Source of the DNA: Aquabacterium olei | GTDB lineage: Bacteria; Pseudomonadota; Gammaproteobacteria; Burkholderiales; Burkholderiaceae_C | Reading direction: 5' to 3' | NCBI RefSeq assembly: GCF_003100395.1 | Contig: NZ_CP029210.1 | Coordinates: 2,790,001-2,854,000 of the forward strand | Length of the DNA: 64,000 nucleotides | Shown here: positions 42,441 to 52,330 of the stretch, piece by piece | How the letters are laid out: each line of letters starts with the position of its first letter | Position numbering within the stretch: position 1 is the stretch's first letter | Made by a program: the position numbers and the translations under genes | Notes under the pieces: generated by a model | Database searches by the model: none | Told to the model about the DNA's origin: nothing | The model's input: the letters and a program-made list of their open reading frames with translations, nothing else

Positions 42441-42961
42441 GCCTGTGGGATCAGCCTCCCGATCGCGCGCCCCTGCTCGTCATTGCCATCGGCAACCCCG
42501 CGCGGGGCGACGACGGCATCGGCCCGGCGCTGGCCGATCGGCTGCAGGCCTGGCTCGCTTCACAGCCATCCACGCTGTCCGATCAGATCGAGGTGCTCAC
42601 CACCATGCAACTCTCGGCAGAAGATGTGCTGGACCTGACCGACCGCACGCACGTGCTGGTGATCGACGCCCAAGCCACCCCGTCCCCGCATCCCGCATGG
42701 ACCGCCGTGACGGCCGCCCCAGAAGGCCCGGCCTGGACCAGCCATCACCTCACACCGGCGCACCTGCTGAGCCTGCACGCCCGGCTGTTGCAGGCCCCGC
42801 CGCCGCCTTGCACCGTGCTGTCGGTGCCCGGGTCGGACTTCACGCTGGGCGCCCCCTTGTCCGAGGCCGCCCGCCTTCAGGTCGACCTCGCATGGCGCGC
42901 GCTGCAGGCCTGGCTGGCCCCACAGCTCGCGCACCCCGCGAACACCGCACTCAGTCCTTGA
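42437..42961 (+). CDS. hoxW: Hydrogenase maturation protease HoxW
   Basis: A 174-residue endopeptidase of the HyaD/HybD/HoxW family. The IGNPARGDDGIGPALADRL motif with the nickel-binding acidic residue is at residues 18-36, VLVIDAQ supplies the second acid near residue 77, and VPGSDFTLGAPLSE is the C-terminal family segment. It cleaves the HoxH extension. It overlaps hoxH (ATGA) and ends 11 bases inside the convergent isomerase gene. Confidence 0.9.
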   Translation: MSLWDQPPDRAPLLVIAIGNPARGDDGIGPALADRLQAWLASQPSTLSDQIEVLTTMQLSAEDVLDLTDRTHVLVIDAQATPSPHPAWTAVTAAPEGPAWTSHHLTPAHLLSLHARLLQAPPPPCTVLSVPGSDFTLGAPLSEAARLQVDLAWRALQAWLAPQLAHPANTALSP

Positions 42962-43796
42962 ACTCGGGCGTCTGCTTGGCCATCCCGGCCATCATCGCCG
43001 CCGTCAGGTCGGTCGACATCAGCATGGCCGCGTTCCATGTGGCGATGTGGTTCAGCCCGTCGGCCACCGAGTGGTCGCGACTGTAGTTCAGCATCTCCTT
43101 CGTGCCACGGATCGACAGCGGCGACTTGGCCGCCACCTGGGCCGCCACCTCGCGCACACCGGCCTGCAGTGCCTCGCGGCTGTCGAACACGCGGTTCACC
43201 AGCCCGATCTCGCGCGCCTCGGCTGCCTCCACGCGGCGGCCCGTGTAGGCCATCTCGCGCACGATGCCCTGGTTGCCGATCAGCTTGGGCAGGCGCTGCA
43301 GCGTGCCCACGTCGGCCACCATGCCGATGTCGATTTCCTTGATCGTGAAGTACGCATCGGCCGAGCAATAGCGCATGTCGGTGCAGCTGATCAGGTCGAC
43401 GCCGCCGCCAATGCAGCCACCGTGGATGGCGGCGATCACCGGTTTGCGGCACCGCTCGATGCTGGTCAGCGTGTCCTGCAATTCGAGGATCAGCTGGCGC
43501 AGCTTCTCGCGCATGCGGCCATCGCAGTCGTCCTTGATCTGACCCTGCAGCCCCATCATCATCGACAGGTCGATGCCGGAGGTGAACAGGCGCCCCTCCC
43601 CTTCGATGATGGCCACCCGGGCCTCAGGCGTGCGGTCCACCCACTGCATGGCGCTGCGGATGTCCTGCCACATCGCCCAGTTCATCGCATTGGCCTTGTC
43701 CGGCCGATTCAACGTCACGGTGGCGATGTGGTCGCTCAGCGTCACGCGCAGCGTCTCCAGCTGCGGCGGGGTCGTGTCCACGGTGTTCTGGCTCAT
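42951..43796 (-). CDS. Delta(3,5)-delta(2,4)-dienoyl-CoA isomerase (ECH1-like crotonase)
   Basis: A 281-residue crotonase-family enzyme. The acidic triad of ECH1-type isomerases is present with the right spacing: Asp134 in GGGVDLIS, Glu154 in TIKEIDIG, Asp162 in VADVGTLQR. The surrounding KEIDIGMVADVGTLQRLPKL and the late YSRDHSVADGLNH segment are close to the mammalian enzyme. It shifts the double bonds of 3,5-dienoyl-CoA to 2,4-dienoyl-CoA, the substrate of the dienoyl-CoA reductase encoded directly upstream (28-base gap). Confidence 0.87.
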   Translation of the reverse strand: MSQNTVDTTPPQLETLRVTLSDHIATVTLNRPDKANAMNWAMWQDIRSAMQWVDRTPEARVAIIEGEGRLFTSGIDLSMMMGLQGQIKDDCDGRMREKLRQLILELQDTLTSIERCRKPVIAAIHGGCIGGGVDLISCTDMRYCSADAYFTIKEIDIGMVADVGTLQRLPKLIGNQGIVREMAYTGRRVEAAEAREIGLVNRVFDSREALQAGVREVAAQVAAKSPLSIRGTKEMLNYSRDHSVADGLNHIATWNAAMLMSTDLTAAMMAGMAKQTPEFKD

Positions 43797-43824
43797 GGTG
43801 TAATCCTGTTCTTCACGTGCAACA

Positions 43825-45936
<2,112 letters not shown>

Positions 45937-45964
45937 ACCCGCACCGGCCCGCTACACTCGCCGC

Positions 45965-46504
45965 ATGTCGCTCGCCCATGCCCTGCTGACCTCGTTGCTG
46001 GAAAAACCATCCTCGGGCTACGACCTCGCCCGTCGCTTCGACAAGTCCATCGGCTTTTTCTGGCACGCCACCCACCAGCAGATCTACCGCGAGCTGGCCC
46101 GCATGGAACAGGCCGGCTGGATCGCCTCCGACGTCGCGCCGGACGGTGGCAAGACCCGCAAGCGCCTCTACCAGGTGCTGCCCGCCGGCGAAGCCGCGCT
46201 GCGCGCCTGGGTGCGCGAACCCACCGAGCCCACCGACCTGCGTGACGAGCTCATGGTGCGCCTGCGGGCCGACGCCGCCATCGGCCCACTGGGCCTGGAA
46301 GGCGAACTGCGCCGCCGCATGCAACTGCACCAGACCCGCCTGGCGGCCTACCGGGCCATCGAAGCGCGCGACTTCCCGCCCGGCCGTGCCGCCACGCGCG
46401 AAAAGCGCATCCAGCACCTCATCCTCAAGACAGGGATCATGTACGAGGCCAGCTGGGCCAACTGGTGCGAAGAGGCACTCGGCGTGCTGCAGCAGACCGC
46501 CTGA
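45965..46504 (+). CDS. PadR-family transcriptional regulator
   Basis: A 179-residue regulator. Residues about 1-85 are a winged helix of the PadR type (LAHALLTSLLEKPSSGYDLAR, FWHATHQQIYRELARMEQAG), and the C-terminal half is helical and probably forms the dimer (AREKRIQHLILKTGIMYEAS). It is divergent from the fadH operon across the operator pair. A TACACT at 45952-45957 lies only 8 bases from the start, so its message may be almost leaderless. The likely effector is a fatty acyl-CoA or related compound, by context. Confidence 0.9.
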   Translation: MSLAHALLTSLLEKPSSGYDLARRFDKSIGFFWHATHQQIYRELARMEQAGWIASDVAPDGGKTRKRLYQVLPAGEAALRAWVREPTEPTDLRDELMVRLRADAAIGPLGLEGELRRRMQLHQTRLAAYRAIEARDFPPGRAATREKRIQHLILKTGIMYEASWANWCEEALGVLQQTA

Positions 46505-46530
46505 CGCCGCCTGCACGCCCGCTCACCGTG

Positions 46531-47256
46531 TCAACGGGGTGGCGCCGCCACCAGCGCCATCCAGCTCACCGGCATGCGCAAGTCCATCGCCGGGATGCGC
46601 AGTGCCAGGGGCGCCACCGGCCCCTGCAGCGTGAACACCGTCTCGCGGGTCAACGCGGCCTGCAGCGGCGCATCCAGCACGGCCCGCAAGGTCCAGCTCG
46701 CCTTCAGGGGCACGCTGAGGTCCTCCGGCCAACGCCCGCTCACCAGCACATCGAGGTCCAGTGGCACCTGCGCGTCGACCGGCACCTTGAACTGCACCGG
46801 CAGCACCAACTGCACCGGCACGGTCACCTTGAACGGCGGCAGCCACCGCACCACCGGCACATCCAGCGACACCGGCGCCGACACGCGGACCTGCTGGTCC
46901 ACCTGCACCACCGTGTGCACCGGCAGCACCGTCTTCAACGCGACCCGGGCGGACAGCGCATCCTCGAAGCGCACGCGCACCCGCTGGTCCACCTCCAGCG
47001 GCACCCGGGGCGAGGCCCTCAGGCGCGACGACAAAGGACGATTCACCGTGGCCGCCGCTTGCAGACCGGCTGGCAAGGTCAGCGTGAGCGGCTGATCACG
47101 CAGCGCAAGCCGCACTTCGGCATGCCGCCAGAACAACCAGGCGCCCGTCGCCATCAGGGCCAGCCACACGGTCAACACGAGCAGCGCCACCGCGACCATC
47201 TGGGGCCGTGTCACCGCACGGTGCCAGCCCGATGGCGCCCTCATGTGGCGTGTCAT
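46531..47256 (-). CDS. Membrane-anchored Val/Pro repeat protein, second of a paralogous pair
   Basis: A 241-residue protein of unknown function. One membrane helix near the N-terminus (residues about 20-45, VALLVLTVWLALMATGAWLF) leaves the rest outside the cytoplasm. The body is a series of short beta strands of the form VPV.VDQ.V.V spaced by about a dozen residues (VPLEVDQRVRVRFED, VLPVHTVVQVDQQVRV, VTVPVQLVLPVQFKVPV). Its start overlaps the previous gene by ATGA. No enzyme motif or Cys pattern is seen. It resembles its neighbour in architecture and repeats. Confidence 0.7.
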   Translation of the reverse strand: MTRHMRAPSGWHRAVTRPQMVAVALLVLTVWLALMATGAWLFWRHAEVRLALRDQPLTLTLPAGLQAAATVNRPLSSRLRASPRVPLEVDQRVRVRFEDALSARVALKTVLPVHTVVQVDQQVRVSAPVSLDVPVVRWLPPFKVTVPVQLVLPVQFKVPVDAQVPLDLDVLVSGRWPEDLSVPLKASWTLRAVLDAPLQAALTRETVFTLQGPVAPLALRIPAMDLRMPVSWMALVAAPPR

Positions 47257-48056
47257 GGCGCGGCCGCACCGGTCGGTGCCGGCCCCTTCAACCCGCCGAT
47301 GCTCAGGGCCTGGAACGGCAGGGTCAGATCCAGTTCGGCCAGGCCGGCCCGTACCGTCTGCTGAGGAAACCGCAAGCTCGCCTCCACCGGGCGCGACAGT
47401 GGCAGATGCAGCACCTCGCGCACCGGCACACGGGCGTCGATCACGGTGTCGATGCGGGTGCGGATGGGTTCGGGCAGGCGCACCCGCGCGGGCGCCTGCA
47501 GCACCACGGGCAACCGTTCGCGCACCGGCACCACCACGTCGATCGGCACATCGGCCTGGATGGGCACACGGCCCCGAATGGGCAGGTTCAGCGTCATGCC
47601 CAGCACCCGGGTCTGCACGCGGGTGTCCACGTCCACCGTCTGGTCCAGCCGGATCACGGTCTTCACCGGCACGTCCAGCGCGATGGGCACCGTCGTGTCC
47701 AGGCTCACCACCAGCGGGATCTCGTCGTCGATCGGAATGGACAGCGTCTGCTGGATGGGCACACGCACCGGCAGCGTCTGGTCGATGCGCACCGTCACGC
47801 CCTCGGCCACGGTGGCCCTTACGGCCAACGACTCGGGCAGCAGCACGTCGGCCTGCTGTTCGCGCAGCGTGACCCGGGCCGCCAGGTGGTGCCACGCATA
47901 CGCCGCCACGCCCACTGCCACGGCCGTCATGGCCAGCACCAGCACGATGGACGTCAGGATCAGCGCCCGCCATGTGACCACACGACCACCCGCCGCCGGG
48001 GCGCCAGAAGGCGACGGCGACGCGGGCACGGGATCACGGGACACATCGGGCTGCAC
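47253..48056 (-). CDS. Membrane-anchored Val/Pro repeat protein, first of a paralogous pair
   Basis: A 267-residue protein of unknown function. A Pro/Ser/Ala-rich cytoplasmic start is followed by one membrane helix (about residues 31-55) and an external body of repeating strands: VRIDQTLPVRVPIQQTL, IPIDDEIPLVVSLDTTVP, ALDVPVKTVIRLDQTVD, PIQADVPIDVVVPVRERLP. The repeat unit is about 12 residues. An elongated beta structure is likely. It has no lipobox and no known domain. Low complexity makes distant similarity hard to judge. Confidence 0.72.
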   Translation of the reverse strand: MQPDVSRDPVPASPSPSGAPAAGGRVVTWRALILTSIVLVLAMTAVAVGVAAYAWHHLAARVTLREQQADVLLPESLAVRATVAEGVTVRIDQTLPVRVPIQQTLSIPIDDEIPLVVSLDTTVPIALDVPVKTVIRLDQTVDVDTRVQTRVLGMTLNLPIRGRVPIQADVPIDVVVPVRERLPVVLQAPARVRLPEPIRTRIDTVIDARVPVREVLHLPLSRPVEASLRFPQQTVRAGLAELDLTLPFQALSIGGLKGPAPTGAAAP

Positions 48057-48157
48057 GCGGACACTATGCCACGCATGCCGGTATCATCCGCACGCCTCGC
48101 GCACCGTGTCCGCGCGATGTTCCCTCAGCCAGACGGCGCCCTGCACGCCGCGTGACC

Positions 48158-48367
48158 ATGGACTTCCAGCTCACCGACCGCGAATCGGCCCAGGCCATGT
48201 TCGCCCACTTCCAGCGCCAGGCCGCCCAGAAGGGCGTCACCCTGCGTGAACCGCCCCCCGAACCGACCACCTGCTGCGGCCGCGGCTGCAACGGCTGCGT
48301 CTGGGAAGGCTTCTACACCGCCGCCAACGACTGGTGCGACGAGGCCATGCTGGTGCTCAGCGACTGA
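48158..48367 (+). CDS. Small oxidoreductase-like domain protein
   Basis: A 69-residue protein with the short Pro-Cys pattern PPEPTTCCGRGCNGCVWEGF at residues 34-53, the signature of the oxidoreductase-like (PF09791-type) domain. The four Cys (CC..GC..C) may bind metal. Acidic C-terminus. A GTG two codons upstream is an alternative start. Function unknown. Confidence 0.8.
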   Translation: MDFQLTDRESAQAMFAHFQRQAAQKGVTLREPPPEPTTCCGRGCNGCVWEGFYTAANDWCDEAMLVLSD

Positions 48368-48398
48368 GCGGGGCCGAGCCGGGTCGCCCCGGCCCCGA

Positions 48399-51182
48399 TC
48401 ACGCCACCTTGAAGCGGAAGGCGCCGTCCTTGGCCGCGCTGACCTTGATGCGCTGGATGGGCTGGCCTTCGGCCATGCGGGCCAGCACGCTTTCCGCCAC
48501 CTCGGGCAGCAGGCTGCCGTTGAGGATGTGGTCCACCGCCCGCGCGCCCGTGTCCACCTCGGTACACCGCGCCAGCACCGACTCCACCAGCGCGTCGTCG
48601 TAGCTCAATTCGGCCTGGTGATTCGCCGCCACGCGGGCCGCAATCCGATCCAGCTTGAGCTTGATCACATCGACCAGCACGTCGTCGTTCAGCGGGTAGT
48701 AGGGCACCACCTTGGTCCGACCGATGAAGGCCGGCTTGAAGGTCTTGTAGAGCACCGGGCGCAGCGCCTCCGCCAGTTCGTCTGCAGCTGGCATCTCGTC
48801 GACCGACCTCATCACCGGACCGCCCAGCTCCTCGTCCTGTCGGAAGCACGCATTCATGATCTGCTGTGAGCCCGCATTCGAGGTCAGGATGATCACCGTG
48901 TTGCGGAAGTCGATCTCGCGACCCTCTGCATCGTCCATCACGCCCTTGTCGAACACCTGGAAGAACATCTCCAGCACATCCGGGTGCGCCTTCTCGACCT
49001 CGTCGAGCAGCACCACGCTGTAGGGCTTGCGGCGCACCGCCTCGGTCAGCACGCCGCCTTCGCCGTAACCCACATAGCCCGGCGGCGAGCCTTTCAGGCC
49101 GCTGACACTGTGCGCCTCCTGGTACTCGCTCATGTTGATGGTGATGAGGTTGCGCTCGCCGCCATAGAGGATGTCGGCCAGCGCCAGTGCAGTCTCGGTC
49201 TTGCCCACGCCGCTGGGGCCCACAAACAGGAACACGCCCTTGGGCTTGTTCGGGTCCTCGAGCCCGGCGCGGGCCGTGCGCACACGCTGCGCAATCGCAG
49301 CCAGCGCATGGTCCTGGCCGATGACGCGCTCCTGCAGCGTCCCCTGCAGATTGCGCACCGTGCGAATCTCGTCCTTGACCATCTTGCCCAGCGGGATGCC
49401 CGTCCAGGCCGCCACGATCTCGGCGACCACGTGGCCGTCCACCTGCATCGGCACCAACGGCGCCTCGCCCTGCAGGGCGCCCAGCTCGGCCTGCTTGCCA
49501 GCCAGCAACTCGTGGTCGGGCGACGCCGGGCTCGCATCCATTTTCTTGCGCGATTTCGCGGCCTTGCTCGTGCCCTCGGGCGCCGCGGTGTCTGCAGTGG
49601 TCGTGGCCAGGCCTGCTTCGGCGGAAGACAGACCACCGGCCTGCTGCTCCAGCTTCGCGCGCAGCGCCTGGATGTCGCTCACCAGTTGCTGTTCATGGCT
49701 CCAGCGGGTCTCGTCGGCCTGCAACTGCTGCACGATGGCATTGCGCTCGGCCTTCAAGGCGTCCAGGCGCTCACCATGGCGCGCCCCGATTGCGGCCTCA
49801 CGCAACAAGGCGGCGGCCTCCGCGTCCAGACGCTCCAGGCGCTTGCGCGCCTCCTCGATGCGGGCCGGCGTGGCGCTCTGGCCCAGCGCGACCTTGGCGC
49901 ACGCTGTGTCCAGCACGCTCACGGCCTTGTCGGGAAGTTGGCGGCCGCTGATGTAGCGCGCCGAAAGGCGCACCGCCTCGCGGATCGCGTCATCGAGCAG
50001 GCGCACGCCGAAGTGCTTCTCCATCAGAGGGGCCATGCCGCGCAGCATCGCGCAGGCCAGCTCCTCGGACGGCTCCTCCACCTTGATCACCTGGAACCGC
50101 CGGGCCAGCGCCGCGTCCTTCTCGAAGTACTTCTTGTACTCACCCCAGGTGGTCGCGGCAATTGTGCGAAGCTCGCCGCGCGCCAGAGCCGGCTTCAGCA
50201 GGTTCGCTGCATCGTTCTGCCCCGCCTGGCCGCCCGCACCGATCATGGTGTGCGCCTCGTCGATGAACAGGATGATCGGATGCGTGCTGCGCTTGACCTC
50301 GTCGATCACGTTCTTCAGGCGGTTCTCGAACTCCCCCTTGACCGACGCGCCCGCCTGCAACAGGCCCATGTCGAGCACATGGATGGCGACGCCCTGCAGC
50401 GGCGGCGGCACGTCGCCCTGCGCGACGCGCAGCGCCAGCCCCTCCACCACAGCCGTCTTGCCCACGCCGGCCTCACCCGTGAGGATGGGGTTGTTCTGAC
50501 GCCGACGCATCAGGATGTCGATGGCCTGCCGGATCTCGGCATCGCGACCGATCACCGGGTCCACCTTGCCTTCGCGCGCACGCTCCGTGAGGTTGGTGGT
50601 GAACTGGTCGAGGGCGGGGGTCTTGCCGCTGAGCGCGTCGGCGGCATCGGCCTCATCGCCATCCCCCCCGTCATCCTGCACCGAGCCGGCGGCGGCAGGT
50701 GTCACCGCCTCGGTCGAGCCGCGAGTCACCTCGGCCAGCCGGTGCTTCAGGTCCTCCAGCGAAAAGCGCGCGAACAACCGCGACGTACGGTGCGCCAACT
50801 GGCTCAGGGTGGGCTCGGTCAGCAGCGCCAGCAGCAGATGCGCACTGCGGATGCGGGCGACAGCCGATTCAAGCGACGCGATCAACCAGGCGTGCTCCAA
50901 CAGCACGGGCAGGTGCGCCGAGAACACAGGCGTGCGCGTGTTGCCCGTCTTGAAGCCAGCCAGCTCCGCCTCGATGTCACGCTGCAACTCGGTGAGCGAC
51001 ACATTGGCCCGCTGAGCGAGCACCGAGAGGTCGTTACCCGGCTGCTCCAGCAGCGCCAGCAGCAGGTGCTCGATGTCCACTTCGTAGTGGCCGCGGCCCA
51101 TGCACAGACTGGCAGCCCGCTCGGCCGCCTGGCGCGTGGCGTCGTTCAGTTTCGAGATGAGGGTCTTGAGGTTCTGGCTCAT
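48399..51182 (-). CDS. tssH: Type VI secretion ATPase TssH (ClpV)
   Basis: A 927-residue AAA+ disaggregase. N-domain (residues about 1-150), first ATPase with Walker A GEAGVGKTAVVEG near residue 236, a middle coiled coil (about 440-560), and second ATPase with Walker A GPSGVGKTETALA near residue 653, followed by a ClpB-like C-domain. It takes apart contracted TssB/TssC sheaths. A Ser/Thr/Ala/Lys-rich stretch of some 40 residues (517-557) breaks the middle coiled coil. The ATG at 51182 gives the family start. Confidence 0.95.
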   Translation of the reverse strand: MSQNLKTLISKLNDATRQAAERAASLCMGRGHYEVDIEHLLLALLEQPGNDLSVLAQRANVSLTELQRDIEAELAGFKTGNTRTPVFSAHLPVLLEHAWLIASLESAVARIRSAHLLLALLTEPTLSQLAHRTSRLFARFSLEDLKHRLAEVTRGSTEAVTPAAAGSVQDDGGDGDEADAADALSGKTPALDQFTTNLTERAREGKVDPVIGRDAEIRQAIDILMRRRQNNPILTGEAGVGKTAVVEGLALRVAQGDVPPPLQGVAIHVLDMGLLQAGASVKGEFENRLKNVIDEVKRSTHPIILFIDEAHTMIGAGGQAGQNDAANLLKPALARGELRTIAATTWGEYKKYFEKDAALARRFQVIKVEEPSEELACAMLRGMAPLMEKHFGVRLLDDAIREAVRLSARYISGRQLPDKAVSVLDTACAKVALGQSATPARIEEARKRLERLDAEAAALLREAAIGARHGERLDALKAERNAIVQQLQADETRWSHEQQLVSDIQALRAKLEQQAGGLSSAEAGLATTTADTAAPEGTSKAAKSRKKMDASPASPDHELLAGKQAELGALQGEAPLVPMQVDGHVVAEIVAAWTGIPLGKMVKDEIRTVRNLQGTLQERVIGQDHALAAIAQRVRTARAGLEDPNKPKGVFLFVGPSGVGKTETALALADILYGGERNLITINMSEYQEAHSVSGLKGSPPGYVGYGEGGVLTEAVRRKPYSVVLLDEVEKAHPDVLEMFFQVFDKGVMDDAEGREIDFRNTVIILTSNAGSQQIMNACFRQDEELGGPVMRSVDEMPAADELAEALRPVLYKTFKPAFIGRTKVVPYYPLNDDVLVDVIKLKLDRIAARVAANHQAELSYDDALVESVLARCTEVDTGARAVDHILNGSLLPEVAESVLARMAEGQPIQRIKVSAAKDGAFRFKVA

Positions 51183-51241
51183 GGCAACGGGGTCCTTCCC
51201 TGGTCCTTGTGTGTTCTTCGTTCTGATGCATCCCGCCAGGC

Positions 51242-52330
51242 TCAAGCGGGATGCAGCTCGTAGCAGATGTCCCCGCGGTCTGCCCTGGCTGGGCGGGTCT
51301 GCAGAAAAGTGTCCCAGCCGAGGCGGCTGCGCGTGTTGTCGCGGCCCGACTTCAGCACGGTCGGCTCGATGTGCGCGCGGTCCAGTCGCAGGCGCACCTC
51401 AAAGGTCAGCCCGGTCCCGAAGCACAGCGTCAACCACTGCGACAGCGCACGCGCTCCACGGCTTCCCGGCAGAAACCCCTGCAGGTGGGCGTGGGGCAAA
51501 GGCCCCAGCTCCACGCGCAGGCACAGGTTGCGCTGCCAGACTCGCTCGCCCAGCAGCGCCGACTTCCCCAGCACGCCCTGTGTGCGTTGTCCGGCCACCT
51601 GCACCCCGAGCCGCGCACGGGCGAGCTCGGGCAAGGCATACCAGCGGCCCACGAACTGTTCGATGTGCACCGGCAGACCGAAGTACTCGGCCAGCACGCG
51701 CTGAGCCTGCACAGCCGACCACCGCTGGTGCCGCAACGCCCCGCCGTAGTAGGCCAGTGCCTGAGCCGAGATCGCAGGTACGCGCTCCGTCCCACCCCGC
51801 GGCCGCTCCCCCTCCAGCCCCCCCAGAGACAGCACCATCCGCCGGAAGCGACGTGGCGCCGTCAGCTCCAGATCGATGGGCAAGCGGTGCTTGCGCCACG
51901 CGTCGTAGAACAACACGACCGAGCGATGCGTGAAGACATCGAGGAACGCGCGGGCTGCGGTGTCCTTCTGGTACAGCTCACGCTGCCCGATGGCCTCGGT
52001 GTAGCACAGCGGCAAGGCACCACTCACGCCCAGCAGCCCCATGAAGGCAGGCGTCACCTCCACCCGGTCGATCGCGGTGGCCGGAATCACACCCAGGTCG
52101 ACGGGGCCGTCTTCCCGAGCATGCACCACCAGCGCCTCGATGTCGCTTGCGGGGAACGACAGCGACACGGCATTGCGGAAGCGAACCCGCGCCAACCCGC
52201 GCGCCGCTGGGAACGCGCCGTCAAGCCAGCGGTCCAGCAACCGCACGGCCTGAAGGAAATCGAACTGCTGCGGCTGCTGCAGCAGTTGGTGGATCACACC
52301 AGACGTTGAGCGCCGCTGCGGGGAGGACAT
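51242..52330 (-). CDS. tssG: Type VI baseplate subunit TssG
   Basis: A 362-residue baseplate protein of the TssG family (HQLLQQPQQFDFLQAVRLLD near residue 13, then FRNAVSLSFPASDIEAL, AFMGLLGVSGALPLCYTEAI, FLDVFTHRSVVLFYDAWRKH). It works with TssF and TssE in the wedge of the baseplate. It overlaps the tssF 3' end by 37 bases and precedes tssH by 59 bases. Confidence 0.92.
   Translation of the reverse strand: MSSPQRRSTSGVIHQLLQQPQQFDFLQAVRLLDRWLDGAFPAARGLARVRFRNAVSLSFPASDIEALVVHAREDGPVDLGVIPATAIDRVEVTPAFMGLLGVSGALPLCYTEAIGQRELYQKDTAARAFLDVFTHRSVVLFYDAWRKHRLPIDLELTAPRRFRRMVLSLGGLEGERPRGGTERVPAISAQALAYYGGALRHQRWSAVQAQRVLAEYFGLPVHIEQFVGRWYALPELARARLGVQVAGQRTQGVLGKSALLGERVWQRNLCLRVELGPLPHAHLQGFLPGSRGARALSQWLTLCFGTGLTFEVRLRLDRAHIEPTVLKSGRDNTRSRLGWDTFLQTRPARADRGDICYELHPA

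Noticed and set aside
47208..48155. Plus-strand opening of 315 codons with tandem His/Gln/Arg repeats.
   Set aside because: The repeats are the complement of the Val/Pro repeat gene, so the periodicity belongs to the minus strand.
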